Part shown: in pieces, positions 32,330-42,700 of the stretch
Layout of the letters: each line of letters begins with the position of its first letter
Numbering within the stretch: the stretch's first letter is position 1
Source of the DNA: Macrocystis pyrifera
Lineage: Eukaryota > Sar > Phaeophyceae > Laminariales > Laminariaceae
Reading direction: 5' to 3'
NCBI GenBank assembly: GCA_031763025.1
Contig: JASSKH010000040.1
Location: 496,001 to 560,000, forward strand
Length of the DNA stretch: 64,000 nucleotides
The notes under the pieces: generated by a model
Told to the model about the DNA's origin: nothing
The model's input: the letters and a program-made list of their open reading frames with translations, nothing else
The model's database searches: none
Translations under genes and position numbers: made by a program

Positions 32330-32720
32330 CGTGTCATCACCGTTCTTTCTAAGCCCCCCCCCCGTCGACATCCAGCACAACCAGTGTCCTTGCCGATTCT
32401 TCAATCCCAGAGACAAGTTCTGTCGTCACAAAACTACGCCATATATTATAGGGATACTACGTTGCCACGTTTGCCACGTTTGCCACGTATGCAGTAAGCA
32501 CAGCAGCAGTAGTAGTGGCCAACCCAATTCCATAGGTCACAGTATACTGGATACGACAGGCACGACATACACATTCTATGAAATAGAGAAACGAAAGAAA
32601 ACAAATAAAAAACAAAGGAGACAAAGAAGACAAATCGAAGGAGGAAAAGAAAAAGAGAAAATAGAGCCCCCCGGGGATGTGGCAGACGCTTGAAAAGAAC
32701 GAGCTGGATAAAAAAGAAGA
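32330..32720. mobile_element. Non-LTR 3' fragment
   Basis: GTCGACATCCAGCACAACCA and GCCGATTCTTCAATCCCAG, then an A-rich AGAAACGAAAGAAAACAAAT block ending with GTGGCAGACGCTTGAAAA, parallel to 63305-63680. Confidence 0.55.
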
Positions 32721-32779
32721 AACCGTCACTATCAATACTTGGTAGTAGGACTAAGAACCAAGGGAATATAACCGGCAAT

Positions 32780-33414
32780 GCGATAGAAAACTCGAGGTCG
32801 ATCAGATCTCGGGACACCAACTCGTTCGTGGCCGGGGAGGCGTTCTCGCCGTGATGCACGAAACACACTGGGCCGGACTCCTTAGCCCTTCTTGGGAACA
32901 CGAACGAGACCTGCAGCTTCACCGACCCCACATCCTTCGCTATTGGTCGGGCACCCCTTCCCAGCATCGCCAGACCAACCGGTTATACCACCAGATGCGC
33001 ATCGGGGCCGCTCACCGTGAACTATCGCGGTCCCGGGGCGAAATCCTCCTCGCCCCCGGGTACAGTCTCGTACCACGCACTCTCTGGCTTCACCGCTTCA
33101 GCTCTTCACCTCTACCCGCTGGGGCGCACCTCTGGTACAAGGCCCGCGATGGACTCTGCTGGTTGGGCGAAGTTGCCCCCCGCGCCTCGACCGACACCTC
33201 CTCCGCTGACTCCTACATCGTCCGCTTCCTCGACGACCCGGGCCCGATCAAGAATACTCTACTGCCGTCTCTTTACGCCACTTCACGGAGCGCGACCCAA
33301 GGATCCTGGTGCCTTCAGTGGCATCAGGCCGGAGGACTAGCACGCGGTGTATTACGTAATGCCAATGCACCCCCCCACCACCACTCGTCCGCTCGACCAG
33401 TTAACAGTAGCTGA
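32780..33414 (+). pseudogene. LTR-type retrotransposon Pol 3' end (remnant)
   Basis: The plus-strand frame ends with LWYKARDGLCWLGEVAPR, YIVRFLDDPGPIKNTLLPS and GSWCLQWHQAGGLARG, then TGA at about 33413. This is the style of a chromodomain-like/C-terminal integrase tail of Ty3-gypsy-type Pol. No RT, RNase H or integrase core is present upstream. On the opposite strand, 32780-32967 reads EPVCF-like Gag/protease-style sequence, so the fragment may be composite. Classification rests on motif style only. Confidence 0.45.
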
Positions 33415-34330
33415 TGGTCGGCGGATGCGTTAGCTTGACGTATACCAGGTACTAGTTTCGGGCCGGGATGTTCTGTGCGTTCGCTGTCTGGGACACGCGT
33501 TCGCGTCGTGTGTTGATTCCATCTAGCACCCCACGTTTCGTTTGCTTCACTAGGACGCAATTCGCAACAAAACCTGTTGTTGTATTTCCAGGGTCTACCT
33601 TTATGTTGCACCTCCTTTTGGCCTTTCCTTAAGGGTGGTCGATCGGTCTCCTGGTCTTTTCTTATTTTTCTTCTTTCTTCTGTTTCCTTCCTCCTTGTCT
33701 CTCGTTCTTTTTCTTTCTTTCCTTCCTTCTTTGTTCCTTTTCTTCGTTTTTTGTTTTGGTTAAAAACACCTAGGGACCTTGTCGTGTCCTTCTCGCTCTA
33801 GCTTCATGTGGACTTCGTCCTACATCAAGTCTATTGCCGGCTTTTCCATTAGCTTTCTAGTTCGTGCCTTACCTTGCGCGGTCTCTCCCGCCTTTCTCAT
33901 AGACCTACAACGCGGATAACCACGACTTTTTTTTATAGGGCCTACAGTAGCCGGCCGCCCCTTGATGTTTCTCGTATTCTACCGCGGGGGACATCCTTTT
34001 CTGTCGTTGCTCTTTCGTTTCCTTCACGTTTTCCTTCTCTAGCACGAATGCTGCCTACCAGAGGCGTCTTAGCCACATTTACGAGGTGTGGGTTGGTCTA
34101 TGGTTTCATTGGGTTGTCGTTCGTTTCGAATAATAGCAGTATCTTCGACCCCCTCTTCCGAGTTTCTGATGTCTGAGTAGCCATCCCTGTATCGTCGTGG
34201 GATTTGCATCTACGGCTATTCAGGGTGGGCTAATGTGATAGAGTACCCTGGTTTATAGTATATAGACCAACCACCAGTAGGGACCGTTAGATATTATTCT
34301 AGTAATTGGATCTTACTCCTTTTACCGTCT

Positions 34331-34497
34331 GGAATAAGATATCTTGTATTTGTAATACCGGTGCGCAGGTTAGTATTCCTCCGTACACATATCCTGTTTA
34401 TCTTCCAGGAATATGGAATAAGATATCTTTAATATGTAATACCGGTGCGCAGGTTAGCATTCCTCCGTACACGAATCCCGTTTACCGTCTAGGATAA
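34331..34497. repeat. Tandem repeat, 2 units of ~84 bp
   Basis: Both units carry GGAATAAGATATCTT, GTAATACCGGTGCGCAGGTT and ATTCCTCCGTACAC. Confidence 0.85.
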
Positions 34498-34590
34498 GGT
34501 ATTTGTATTTGCGGAAAGGATACGCAGACTAGCATCTAAGTAGCCGAGGAGACAGAGATGTACGCACGTGGTATGTCCATACGTCGGGTT

Positions 34591-34727
34591 TTACGGGGTG
34601 CTGTACTATTGGAGTTGAGGGTAACGCATGCACCCTTACGGGGTGTTGCACTATTGGAGTTGAGGGTAACGCAAGCACCCTTACGGGGTGTTGTACAATT
34701 GAAGTTGAGGATGACGCATGCACCCTT
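34591..34727. repeat. Tandem repeat, 3 units of ~45 bp
   Basis: Three units of TTACGGGGTG, ACTATTGGAGTTGAGG and GTAACGCATGCACCC with few differences. Confidence 0.9.
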
Positions 34728-34984
34728 GTCAATAGATTATAGCCGGTTGAAGCCAGATGATACCTCTGGCTTCAAAAAGCATCTGCTTCCCCCCCCCTCC
34801 CTTCTCACTCTTCTCACTTGCCCTTCGAGCAAGCCTCGTATCAATAAAATAAGAGACGCCAATAATAACTAGGTCTGAATTTGACCAAGCACAGACACCT
34901 GTGTCACACCTCTTCTGTGGATCATCCCTTGGAACCCTTACTGCTCTCCCACATCACAGCAAACCAAAGCACAAAGCACCCTCT

Positions 34985-35130
34985 TCCTAGTCGCGGCAGC
35001 AGTTTCATTGGTTTGTGGTACGAGTAGCATAGCCAGGTTCTCCCTGCTAGTCCGCCTGGTACCTTGCCACCCTGTCTGCCGTCTCCGCCTGGCGTTCGTC
35101 GACTATGCCCCACCCCTCGGCGTCAGACAA
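34985..35130. mobile_element. Non-LTR 3' fragment
   Basis: TTTGTGGTACGAGTAGCATA, GCCAGGTTCTCCCT and CCGTCTCCGCCTGGCGTTCG, closely matching 63785-63880. Confidence 0.55.
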
Positions 35131-35329
35131 TAAGAAACAAGCAAATGTGAAAGCAGGCTCGTCGTCCACCCACCCACTCCACACGACTCCTTTCTTAATA
35201 AGAGCTTATCAATTATATTAGAGGGAAGAGAAAGAAATAAAATGAAAATCACAGAGGGTCAGCGCAAGAAAAAAAAAAACAAGACAACAAAGGGAGACCA
35301 CTTTCGAACCAACTGCACCACCAGTTGGC

Positions 35330-36085
35330 GGCACGAGTAGTATAGGCATGTGTTCTACTTCCTAGTCGGCCTGGTACCTTGCTATCCTGTCTGACATATA
35401 TCCTTCCTACTTTCGTCCACCGCTATTTCCCTTCCCCCCCCTCCCCGCATTCCCTTGGTCGTGTTTTCTGTCACTCCTCCTGTTGCTCCCCCTCCCCCCA
35501 TTCCCTTGGACACCACCCACGGCGGATGCGCGGCGCTGCCTGCGCAGCTCAGCCTTATCCTCGTGCCACTTCACCATGAACCGTTTGGCTGCTTCGAATA
35601 TCCCCCGGTACCATTCCCCCGCCTTTTTTGCTGCAGTGGACCACAGTGCGTTCTCAACTCCAAACACCAAGGGGGCAAGTTCCGTTGACCCTTCAGTGAC
35701 TCGGAACTCCCTAAGGTCTTCGACTACGCATCTATGCCAAGTCTTACACTGTCCGCCAGGTCTCGGGTTCTCCCCACCAGCCATCGTCCCGAACATTACC
35801 CGACTGGGTATTCGCTCCTTGCTTTGCCGTGCCACGCCCCCTGCAAGGAAGAGCCACCGTTTACGAATGGTTGTTTCGATGCTCTCACAACGTGTCAACT
35901 TGAGGGCCTTCGCGTACGAGAGGGTGTGGTATGGTCAGTACGAAGTCGGCTCTGGAAGCCAATGACTCCCAACAGGACTTACTCGGTGGTGAGTCGTTCG
36001 AAGCTTGGCAAAATGTTTCGCTCTGAGGGTCCACGTCAAACACCCGTACAACAGGGTCTCAATCACCTCGGTCTTCAGCGTTTAT
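35330..36085 (-). pseudogene. Non-LTR retrotransposon remnant, copy 2
   Basis: The minus strand encodes ETLLYGCLTWTLRAKHFAKL, then CESIETTIRKRWLFLAGGVA, PGGQCKTWHRCVVEDLREF and WYRGIFEAAKRF. Frames break near 35900-35960. Copy 2 is head to head with copy 3: its 5' side ends at about 36085, where copy 3 sequence starts on the other strand. Confidence 0.75.
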
Positions 36086-36119
36086 ATGGGAGGTACTCAC
36101 ACGCTTTGGCATACCAACC

Positions 36120-37440
36120 AAGATGCTGACAAACATCCGTCATTTCCAGCATGCGGGCTCCCGTGTGTACGGATGATGGCGAGCACTCGGAATAGTTTGA
36201 TGTCACGCAGGGGCTACGGCAAGGCTGCGTGCTATCACCGTTACTGTTCAACGTGCTTTTCGCTGCTGTGCCACACGTCGTACTACTACGCTTCAGCCGA
36301 GATGAAGCCATCGCAAGGGGTTCGACTCGGTGATGCTGAAGTAGTCGGAACAGAGGAGCAGGAGCGTTGGCGTGCGTGCGAAGGGCTGTATGGGGCATAT
36401 TGTACGCCGATGACGCAGGAATTGTCTCGAAGTCGGCTGAAGGGCTCGCGAAAATGATGACAGTCATCGTGACTGCCTTCAAAGCAGCAGGCCTCACGGT
36501 GTTGGAAAATAAGTCAGAGGCAACGCTCCTACGAACACCAGACCAGACAACCCTCGCACCACCCCTCGTCATCGAAGCAGCAGGCCAGAAGTATAAACAT
36601 TATCCACGGAAACGCAGACCTCTGGCTTGAAATCGACCGACGGATCCGTCTCAAGCGCGCATGCCTCAAACGGTTCGGCTCGGAGTTGTATGATAGGACG
36701 ACCGCCCCCCTTAGCCTGAAAGTCCGAATGCTGAAGGCCGAGATGATTGAGACCCTGCTGTATGGGTGTTTGATGTGGACCCTCAGAGCGGAACACTTTG
36801 CCAAGCTTCGAACGGTTCACCAAGTCCTTTCGCGAGTCATTGGCTTCCAACGCCGACTTCGTACTGACCACGCCCTCTCGCACGCGAAGGCTCTCAAGAT
36901 GACACGTTGCGAGAGCATCGAAACGACCATCCGTAAACGGCGGCTCTTCTTTGCGGGGCCGAAGCACGGCAAAGCAAGGAGCGATTACCCAGTCGGGTAA
37001 TGTTCGGGGCGATGGTTGGTGGGAAGAACCCGAGACCAGGCGGACAGTTTAAGACTTGGCATATATGCATAGTCGAGGACCTTAGGGAGTTCCGAGCCAC
37101 CGAAGGGTCAACGGAACTTGCCCCCTTGGTGTTGGGAGTTGAAACCGTATTGTGGTCCACTGCAAGCAGCAAAAAAGGCGGGGAAGCGGTACCGGGGGGT
37201 CCTCGAAGCAGCCGAACGGTTCATGGTGAGGTGGCACGAGGATGAGGCACACAAATGAGTCGGCAGCGCCACGTATCCGCCGTGGGTGGTGTCCAAGAGA
37301 ATGTGGGAAGGGGGGGTAACAGAGGAGTGGAAGGAAACCTGACCAAGGGAATGCGGGGAGAGGGGGGCACAGGAGGAGTTGAAGGGAAACAGCGGTGGAC
37401 GAAAGTAGGAAGGAGATGGCAGACAGGGTAGTAAGACACC
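36120..37440 (+). pseudogene. Non-LTR retrotransposon remnant, copy 3, with RT catalytic core
   Basis: The plus strand retains the RT core: FDVTQGLRQGCVLSPLLFN (preceded by a TAG where TGG is usual), then ILYADDAGIVSKSAEGLAKM with the YADD active site. After it come LYDRTTAPLSLKVRMLKAEM, CESIETTIRKRRLFFAG and the C-terminal PGGQFKTWHICIVEDLREF. A stop at the start and several frame changes show decay. The 3' end near 37440 reads the same CAGACAGGGTAG module as the other copies. Confidence 0.8.
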
Positions 37441-37555
37441 CGGCCGGTGCTTTGCTACCAGTTATAATACTGCAGTTCAGCGCACAGTAGAGCGGAGCCA
37501 ACGATAATATATAGCACGCTATACTCTGCTGTTCCCTATTCATAGTGTTATATTT

Positions 37556-37745
37556 AACTCTTTTAGGAGTGCAGTCCCGTTTGGGGCACCAGACACCCAT
37601 ATTTCGGGGGTCCATAGCTAATAGGACCTATGGTTTACATGAAAACCTACATATTTACCTATTACTAACAATATTTGGTCCTATTTACTATGGTCCCCCG
37701 TATTAGTAGTTAGTCCCCTAAACGTGACGGTAGTCTCAAAGGGGT
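37556..37745. repeat. Palindromic repeat family B, copy 4, interrupted by MITE A10
   Basis: Left arm TTTAACTCTTTTAGGAGTGC and CCCGTTTGGGGCAC; right arm AGTCCCCTAAACGTGACGG. A MITE lies between the arms, as at 1.7 kb. Confidence 0.6.
37603..37705. mobile_element. MITE family A, copy A10 (opposite orientation)
   Basis: TTCGGGGGTCCATAGCTAAT to TTACTATGGTCCCCCGTATT with inner CAATATTTGGTCCTATTT. Confidence 0.8.
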
Positions 37746-39588
37746 TGGATGGACGAGGCACACACTATTCTGGCATGTCGAAGAGAAGAGTAGAAGCAAC
37801 GATATCGTGCATACCTATATGATAGCACACCCAATAATAGTAGAGTGCACCAGGTAGAATATAGTGCACGTTTTGCTGAAAGTACGAGAAGATGGATGTT
37901 GATTATAGACATAGTTTGTCCATCTGCATTGTTATCATCGTTTTAGTATTATTAGCAGTGCCCCCACCACTTACCAACAGCTTGTTTTGGCTGTTGGGCT
38001 GTTGGTTATCCCTTGCGTTTGGGCGCACATATTCCGGCCCATGTGGCATCCCATACCATGTGTAGCTCAAGACCCTGACCGACATAATAATGGCAGATAT
38101 CATCAACCTCCACGCCCTGTACCTTTCTGGCATCTATATACAGGGTCGAGCGCCGTATTATATCAATGTATCAATCAATATTTCAACGGCGAGAAGATCA
38201 TACATCGACAACTACTCGTTCTTGTACGCACTGCGTACGCATATGAGTAGCTCCAACTACGATACCACGGGGCGTTTCACACCCTGACCCCATTCCGCCC
38301 CCCCCGTTCGTTATCCTAGCTCGTCATATCTATCTCCCTCTCTTTGCATACATATTATTATTTGTACACTTGCACACCAGGTACTACCTGGTATGCATAT
38401 ATATCACCATCACCATCATCATCATCATCAATGCCACACGCAAAATATTTTTCACAAATTGATCCTGGGGGTTGGGGGGGTCCAGAGACGGCCGCAGACC
38501 AAGTCAATCTCCGTGCAGACATCACCCACTCCACCCATGTGTCCGACGGCAGAAGGGGGCTCACCCAGCTCTGGGAAATTGTTCCCGAGGGCTCAACTCA
38601 ACAGCTAGCACAGCAGTCTATATACGGTGCGTAGTCAACGCCACCAGAAAAAGTACGTGCTTCAAGAATACAACCAGCAGGTTCACAAACCATTTAAAAA
38701 AAAAAACGGTGCGTCATGCACTGACTAGAACGGCACGCCCGCCATACTCACCCAACCAACAACCATTTGTTCTTCCACAAAACTTAACCCTGTAAGTAGC
38801 TTCCACAAAACGTAACCTTGTAAGTAGAAATAATACATTATATCATACGCAGCGTTAACAGCACTCGATCGATCGCACCGGGTGTTCACACGTCGATTCC
38901 ACGCCACAAGCACCACTCACTGCGAGTATTTTTACCTCGATATTCGTCCACCTATATACCGTATCCGGGAACCAAAAAAAGGAACGATCGGGCGTGCCTT
39001 GACGTGCCCCTAGTGACACATTCACGCCTTCCATATACTAGCAAAATATTTTACGAGCACCCTCAGGCTAACAACGCACTGGCTCTGCACGTGCATCTCG
39101 CTATGCTACAGCCTACATATACTAGCAACATAGAGGTATCGCCTCCGCTCCAACGAAAGCACCACAAGCTACATTAATCTCTCGCCGTGTTTCAAGCGCG
39201 GCGACGCGTTCCAACCTGAAAAATTGACCCAATCAGAAAACTGCCGGCACGAAATGTTATTTTATTCTCTTTCAGCAACAAACCGAAAAGAAAGCAAAGG
39301 GGACAAGGGGCCAAAACAAAAAAAGTAAGCTCGCCCACCTATCTGCGCGTGCACGCAACCCCACGCACACGGGCACAGCAACACTTAACAGCTGAGGCGG
39401 ACAAGTTCCCCCATGAACATTCATACGATACGTAAGCGACAGACGAAAGTCGTCCATATCGTGCTTTTTTTTCTTATTTCGTTACCCACCCTTACCTGTG
39501 CGGGCAGCAACAAACAACCGGTGGGTCTCTTTGCAAAATAATCGATCGTGGGAGTAGTAAAACAGTAGGTTCAACGGTTATATAGCGG
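37710..39588. other. Intergenic; no supported gene
   Basis: AT-rich with ACCTGGTA motifs and a short CATCAT run near 38405. One GC-rich patch (38470-38620) has an open frame on each strand but no convincing splice context, so it is not called. A repeated CACAAAAC-TAACC-TGTAAGTAG duplication occurs at 38775-38827. The PRODH 3' UTR would lie at the right edge. Confidence 0.4.
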
Positions 39589-39735
39589 CTAGCCCAGGAC
39601 GCGTCGCCTGATTTCCTGCACGAGCAGGCTGCGCTCGTGGCTTGCACCGCTCAGCATGCCGCTGTTCTCCTGAGCCCTGCGGAGAAGATAAGGGATCGTC
39701 TCCCCCACCTTACCGTAAGGGATATACTTGTACGC
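39589..39735 (-). CDS. PRODH: PRODH exon 13 (C-terminus)
   Basis: Acceptor CCCCCTCCCTCAG; 48 codons then TAG. Contains AYKYIPYGKVGETIPYLL and RRAQENS, the family's Tyr and paired Arg that hold the proline carboxylate, and a basic end (EIRRRVLG). Confidence 0.93.
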   Translation of the reverse strand, partial: AYKYIPYGKVGETIPYLLRRAQENSGMLSGASHERSLLVQEIRRRVLG

Positions 39736-42700
39736 CTGAGGGAGGGGGCGGGGTGGGCGGGACACGGGGGCGGGGGGAAGCGGGGGCGATAGAATGGAGA
39801 TATTAAGATGTTTTGGTCTGACAAATCTGCATTTTGAGGAGATCTCCATGCACATGGTACGCCTTGCAAACAGTTGCCCCGCCACTGCCACTGCTGCTAT
39901 TGCTGTGTGTAAACAGTTGCCCCGCCACTGCCACTGCTGCTACTGCCGTTGCTACTGATGATGCTGCTCAACCGAGAGGACAGCAAAGGGTACCTATATC
40001 AATAAGAACCAGGGTGGAAACGACGCGTTCCGACTTGACGCCAAGGCACACGTGGCACCCAGCAAGGCGCTACGAGTACGCACGCGTACACGGCAAGAGA
40101 ACACTGCATTTTGAAGGACTGGCCTCGCACAACGTAGTGCCTTCGAGAACAAATGTGGTGGGGACCCCCACAGCCATCTCAAGAGATAGATACCGCTCGG
40201 CTGGGTGGGATTTTCGGGCAGGTAAGAAACCGCTACTTATAAGCCAAGCTGCTTGCTCCCTTCCGGTATGCCACTCTCCATCGAAACCCAGTCTATTAGT
40301 TTCCGGTGCCCAACTACAGGGGGGGGGTGCTTGACCGGATGGATTATTCGGAGAGGTTAGGAACCGACTATTTTCAGGGGAACATGGCATTGTGAACCAA
40401 ATATGGGGTGTAAGTATATAGCGGGATGCCTGGCTTTCGGTTCCGTCGTGGGTTCTGATTGCCACGAATATGGCCCACCGTACCATACGTCAATGCTCCC
40501 TTCCGATACCCTCGGTCGAAACCCAGTCGACCAATTTCCGTGCCCGACTACTGGGGGTGGGGGAGGCTCACCTTGTACCCCCCGGTCCCGAGCGGGAAGG
40601 TGATGTTGTCCGCCATGCCTAGGAGCTGTCCGAACGACACGCCGTCCCGGCGGCGGATGCCGAGCTTCCTCATCAAGGAAACGGCGTGCTCGATGCTAGC
40701 CTGGTTGTGCGTGGCAATCATTACCTCGGCGCGGTTGCCTGCGGCCATGTGCTCCAAAACTGCTGCGATGGCAGCGTGGTAGTTGGCGTGGGTCTCTTCG
40801 ATTGTCTGGTGGACGGAACGCAAGGTACGGTGCGTGGGTCAAGCATTGGTAATGTGAGCAGGACTAGGCGGGGGGGTGTGCTCATTTCATGCATGGCCGT
40901 GGTGATATGACCATAGACCCTCGCATCTCTACAGTACCGGGACGGAGCGCGACGGGTTTTCACCGATCAGGCAGGCATTGATTGCACCAACCGGGGGGGG
41001 GGGGGGGGGGGGGCTTTCCATGCTTGCACGATCATAATCTCGAAAGCGCTGTGCACAGGGGAACTGGCTGTCGTCCTTTGCATTAGACGTCGATCCGACA
41101 GGCGTTAGTGCGTAGAGTGTGTTGATTGCGCTGCCATCCCTCGTATATATGATAGAAATCATAATGATGCAATTGACAATCTTCAGTTTTCGACAGGGAG
41201 CACAACAACGATGGTCTGCTGCCCGGGAATCACAGCAGCATTTTAGTGGTAATCGAACATCCGAATTAATATAAATAAACGCAAAACGCTCACCTCGTAC
41301 ACAGGCGACTCGTAGCCCTCCTCCTTCGCTTTCTCGCGCTCGGACACCATGTACGCACCCCGAACAAGCTTTCCCGCCCAAACATACCTGAAAAACAAAA
41401 TAGAGAGCGTTGACGAATGCTTTCGCTGCACATATGATACCTCGACGAATGAGCGCACTGTCGCATCTTCGCGAAAGCGCTCCACGATGCATCTGTCATG
41501 TTCGGAAACGTGCTACCTCTCTGGACGGGTATTTTAAGAACCGCTTTGTTTTCATGTTAATCGTATCACAACGCTTCTTAAACTTTCGTCCATAGTGGTG
41601 CTTATCAGGCAAGTATTTGCTTTATTCATGTTTCTTTCGCTGTCAATTACATATGGCGCTAGGTACCACAAAGTGCCTTCATGAGTCCATCATCCCATCA
41701 TCATCCGTCCCTCTGCAGTTTTGAGTCATCTCAGTACTGACTGATGTGCAGGCAAGAATCCAGCAAGACCTCTGGTCTGTACTTGACACACTTGGATTAT
41801 TTGATCGTTGCACGTTTCTGGCACGTTTCGACAACGAAAAAAAAACATCCTCGCTGTTGTCTTCTGGCCTCCCCTGTGCCCAACGACGCGGAAATCACGC
41901 CCATCGCTCGGAGACCTCTTACATACCAACCAACAGCCCGGGAAGTAATGCATGCAAGAGCGGTTCATCATGGTGATAATAGCAACACTTCACGCAGGTA
42001 CGTGCGCACGCGAATGCTAGCAAGCAAGCAAAAACATGATTAAATTCATCCCATGAACCCATCATCGACTGCAACTTTTATTCCAAACATTCTCCAAGAG
42101 TGCTCACCCTCCCCTGGAGGCTCGGTCGAGGTCGTCAATGAGCCTCTCTAGAGAATCTTTGAGGTAGCACTGGTACGTCGTGAAGATGGTCGGGAATTCC
42201 TTGTTGAATTCGCACTGCGCGGAGGAAAACAGGGAGAAGCGGATGGAGCGGGGGCGTACTCATTTGTTGCTTGGCCTCAATCATTTCGCGCCGGCGGGGG
42301 GGGGGGTAGGGGGGCAATACTCGATATCATGCATGGTCACAGTCGTATGACCATAGACCGGGGGGGGTATAATACGTAAAGGCTCGCAGGCGGGGGGTGC
42401 CTCTTGGGCGTACGTTGCTTGTGCACGGCCTGCATTTTCTCGGCACGTCCTGCGTTCTCCTGTGGTACTCCTGGCGTGGGGGAATGCAACGTGGGTGGCA
42501 ACGGGAGTGCTACAGGCAGCAGCTGGCTGAAAGAGCCGTCCGGCGCGGGCGATGGTATAAAAACAAAACGCTCATTGATTGACTGGCGCTCGAAAATCCT
42601 TTGGATTCAGCCGAGAAAATAGTGTGCGTGGTGAGTGAGCCTGAAGAATGTTATATACGTTGACGCATATTTGTCGAACATTTAGTTCAAAGACAAGGAA

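Larger units (their letters stand above)
33415..34910 (+). mobile_element. Probable LTR or 3' noncoding region after the Pol remnant
   Basis: T/C-rich sequence, two tandem arrays and an AATAAAATAAGAG polyadenylation-like motif near 34845 follow the Pol stop codon. I could not define paired LTR ends or a polypurine tract, so the limits are tentative. Confidence 0.3.

Noticed and set aside
36075-36572. 165-codon minus-strand frame
   Set aside because: Antisense to the reverse-transcriptase core of non-LTR copy 3.
38470-38620. GC-rich patch that might be an exon
   Set aside because: Frames are open on both strands, but no acceptor/donor pair fits either neighbouring gene's phase.
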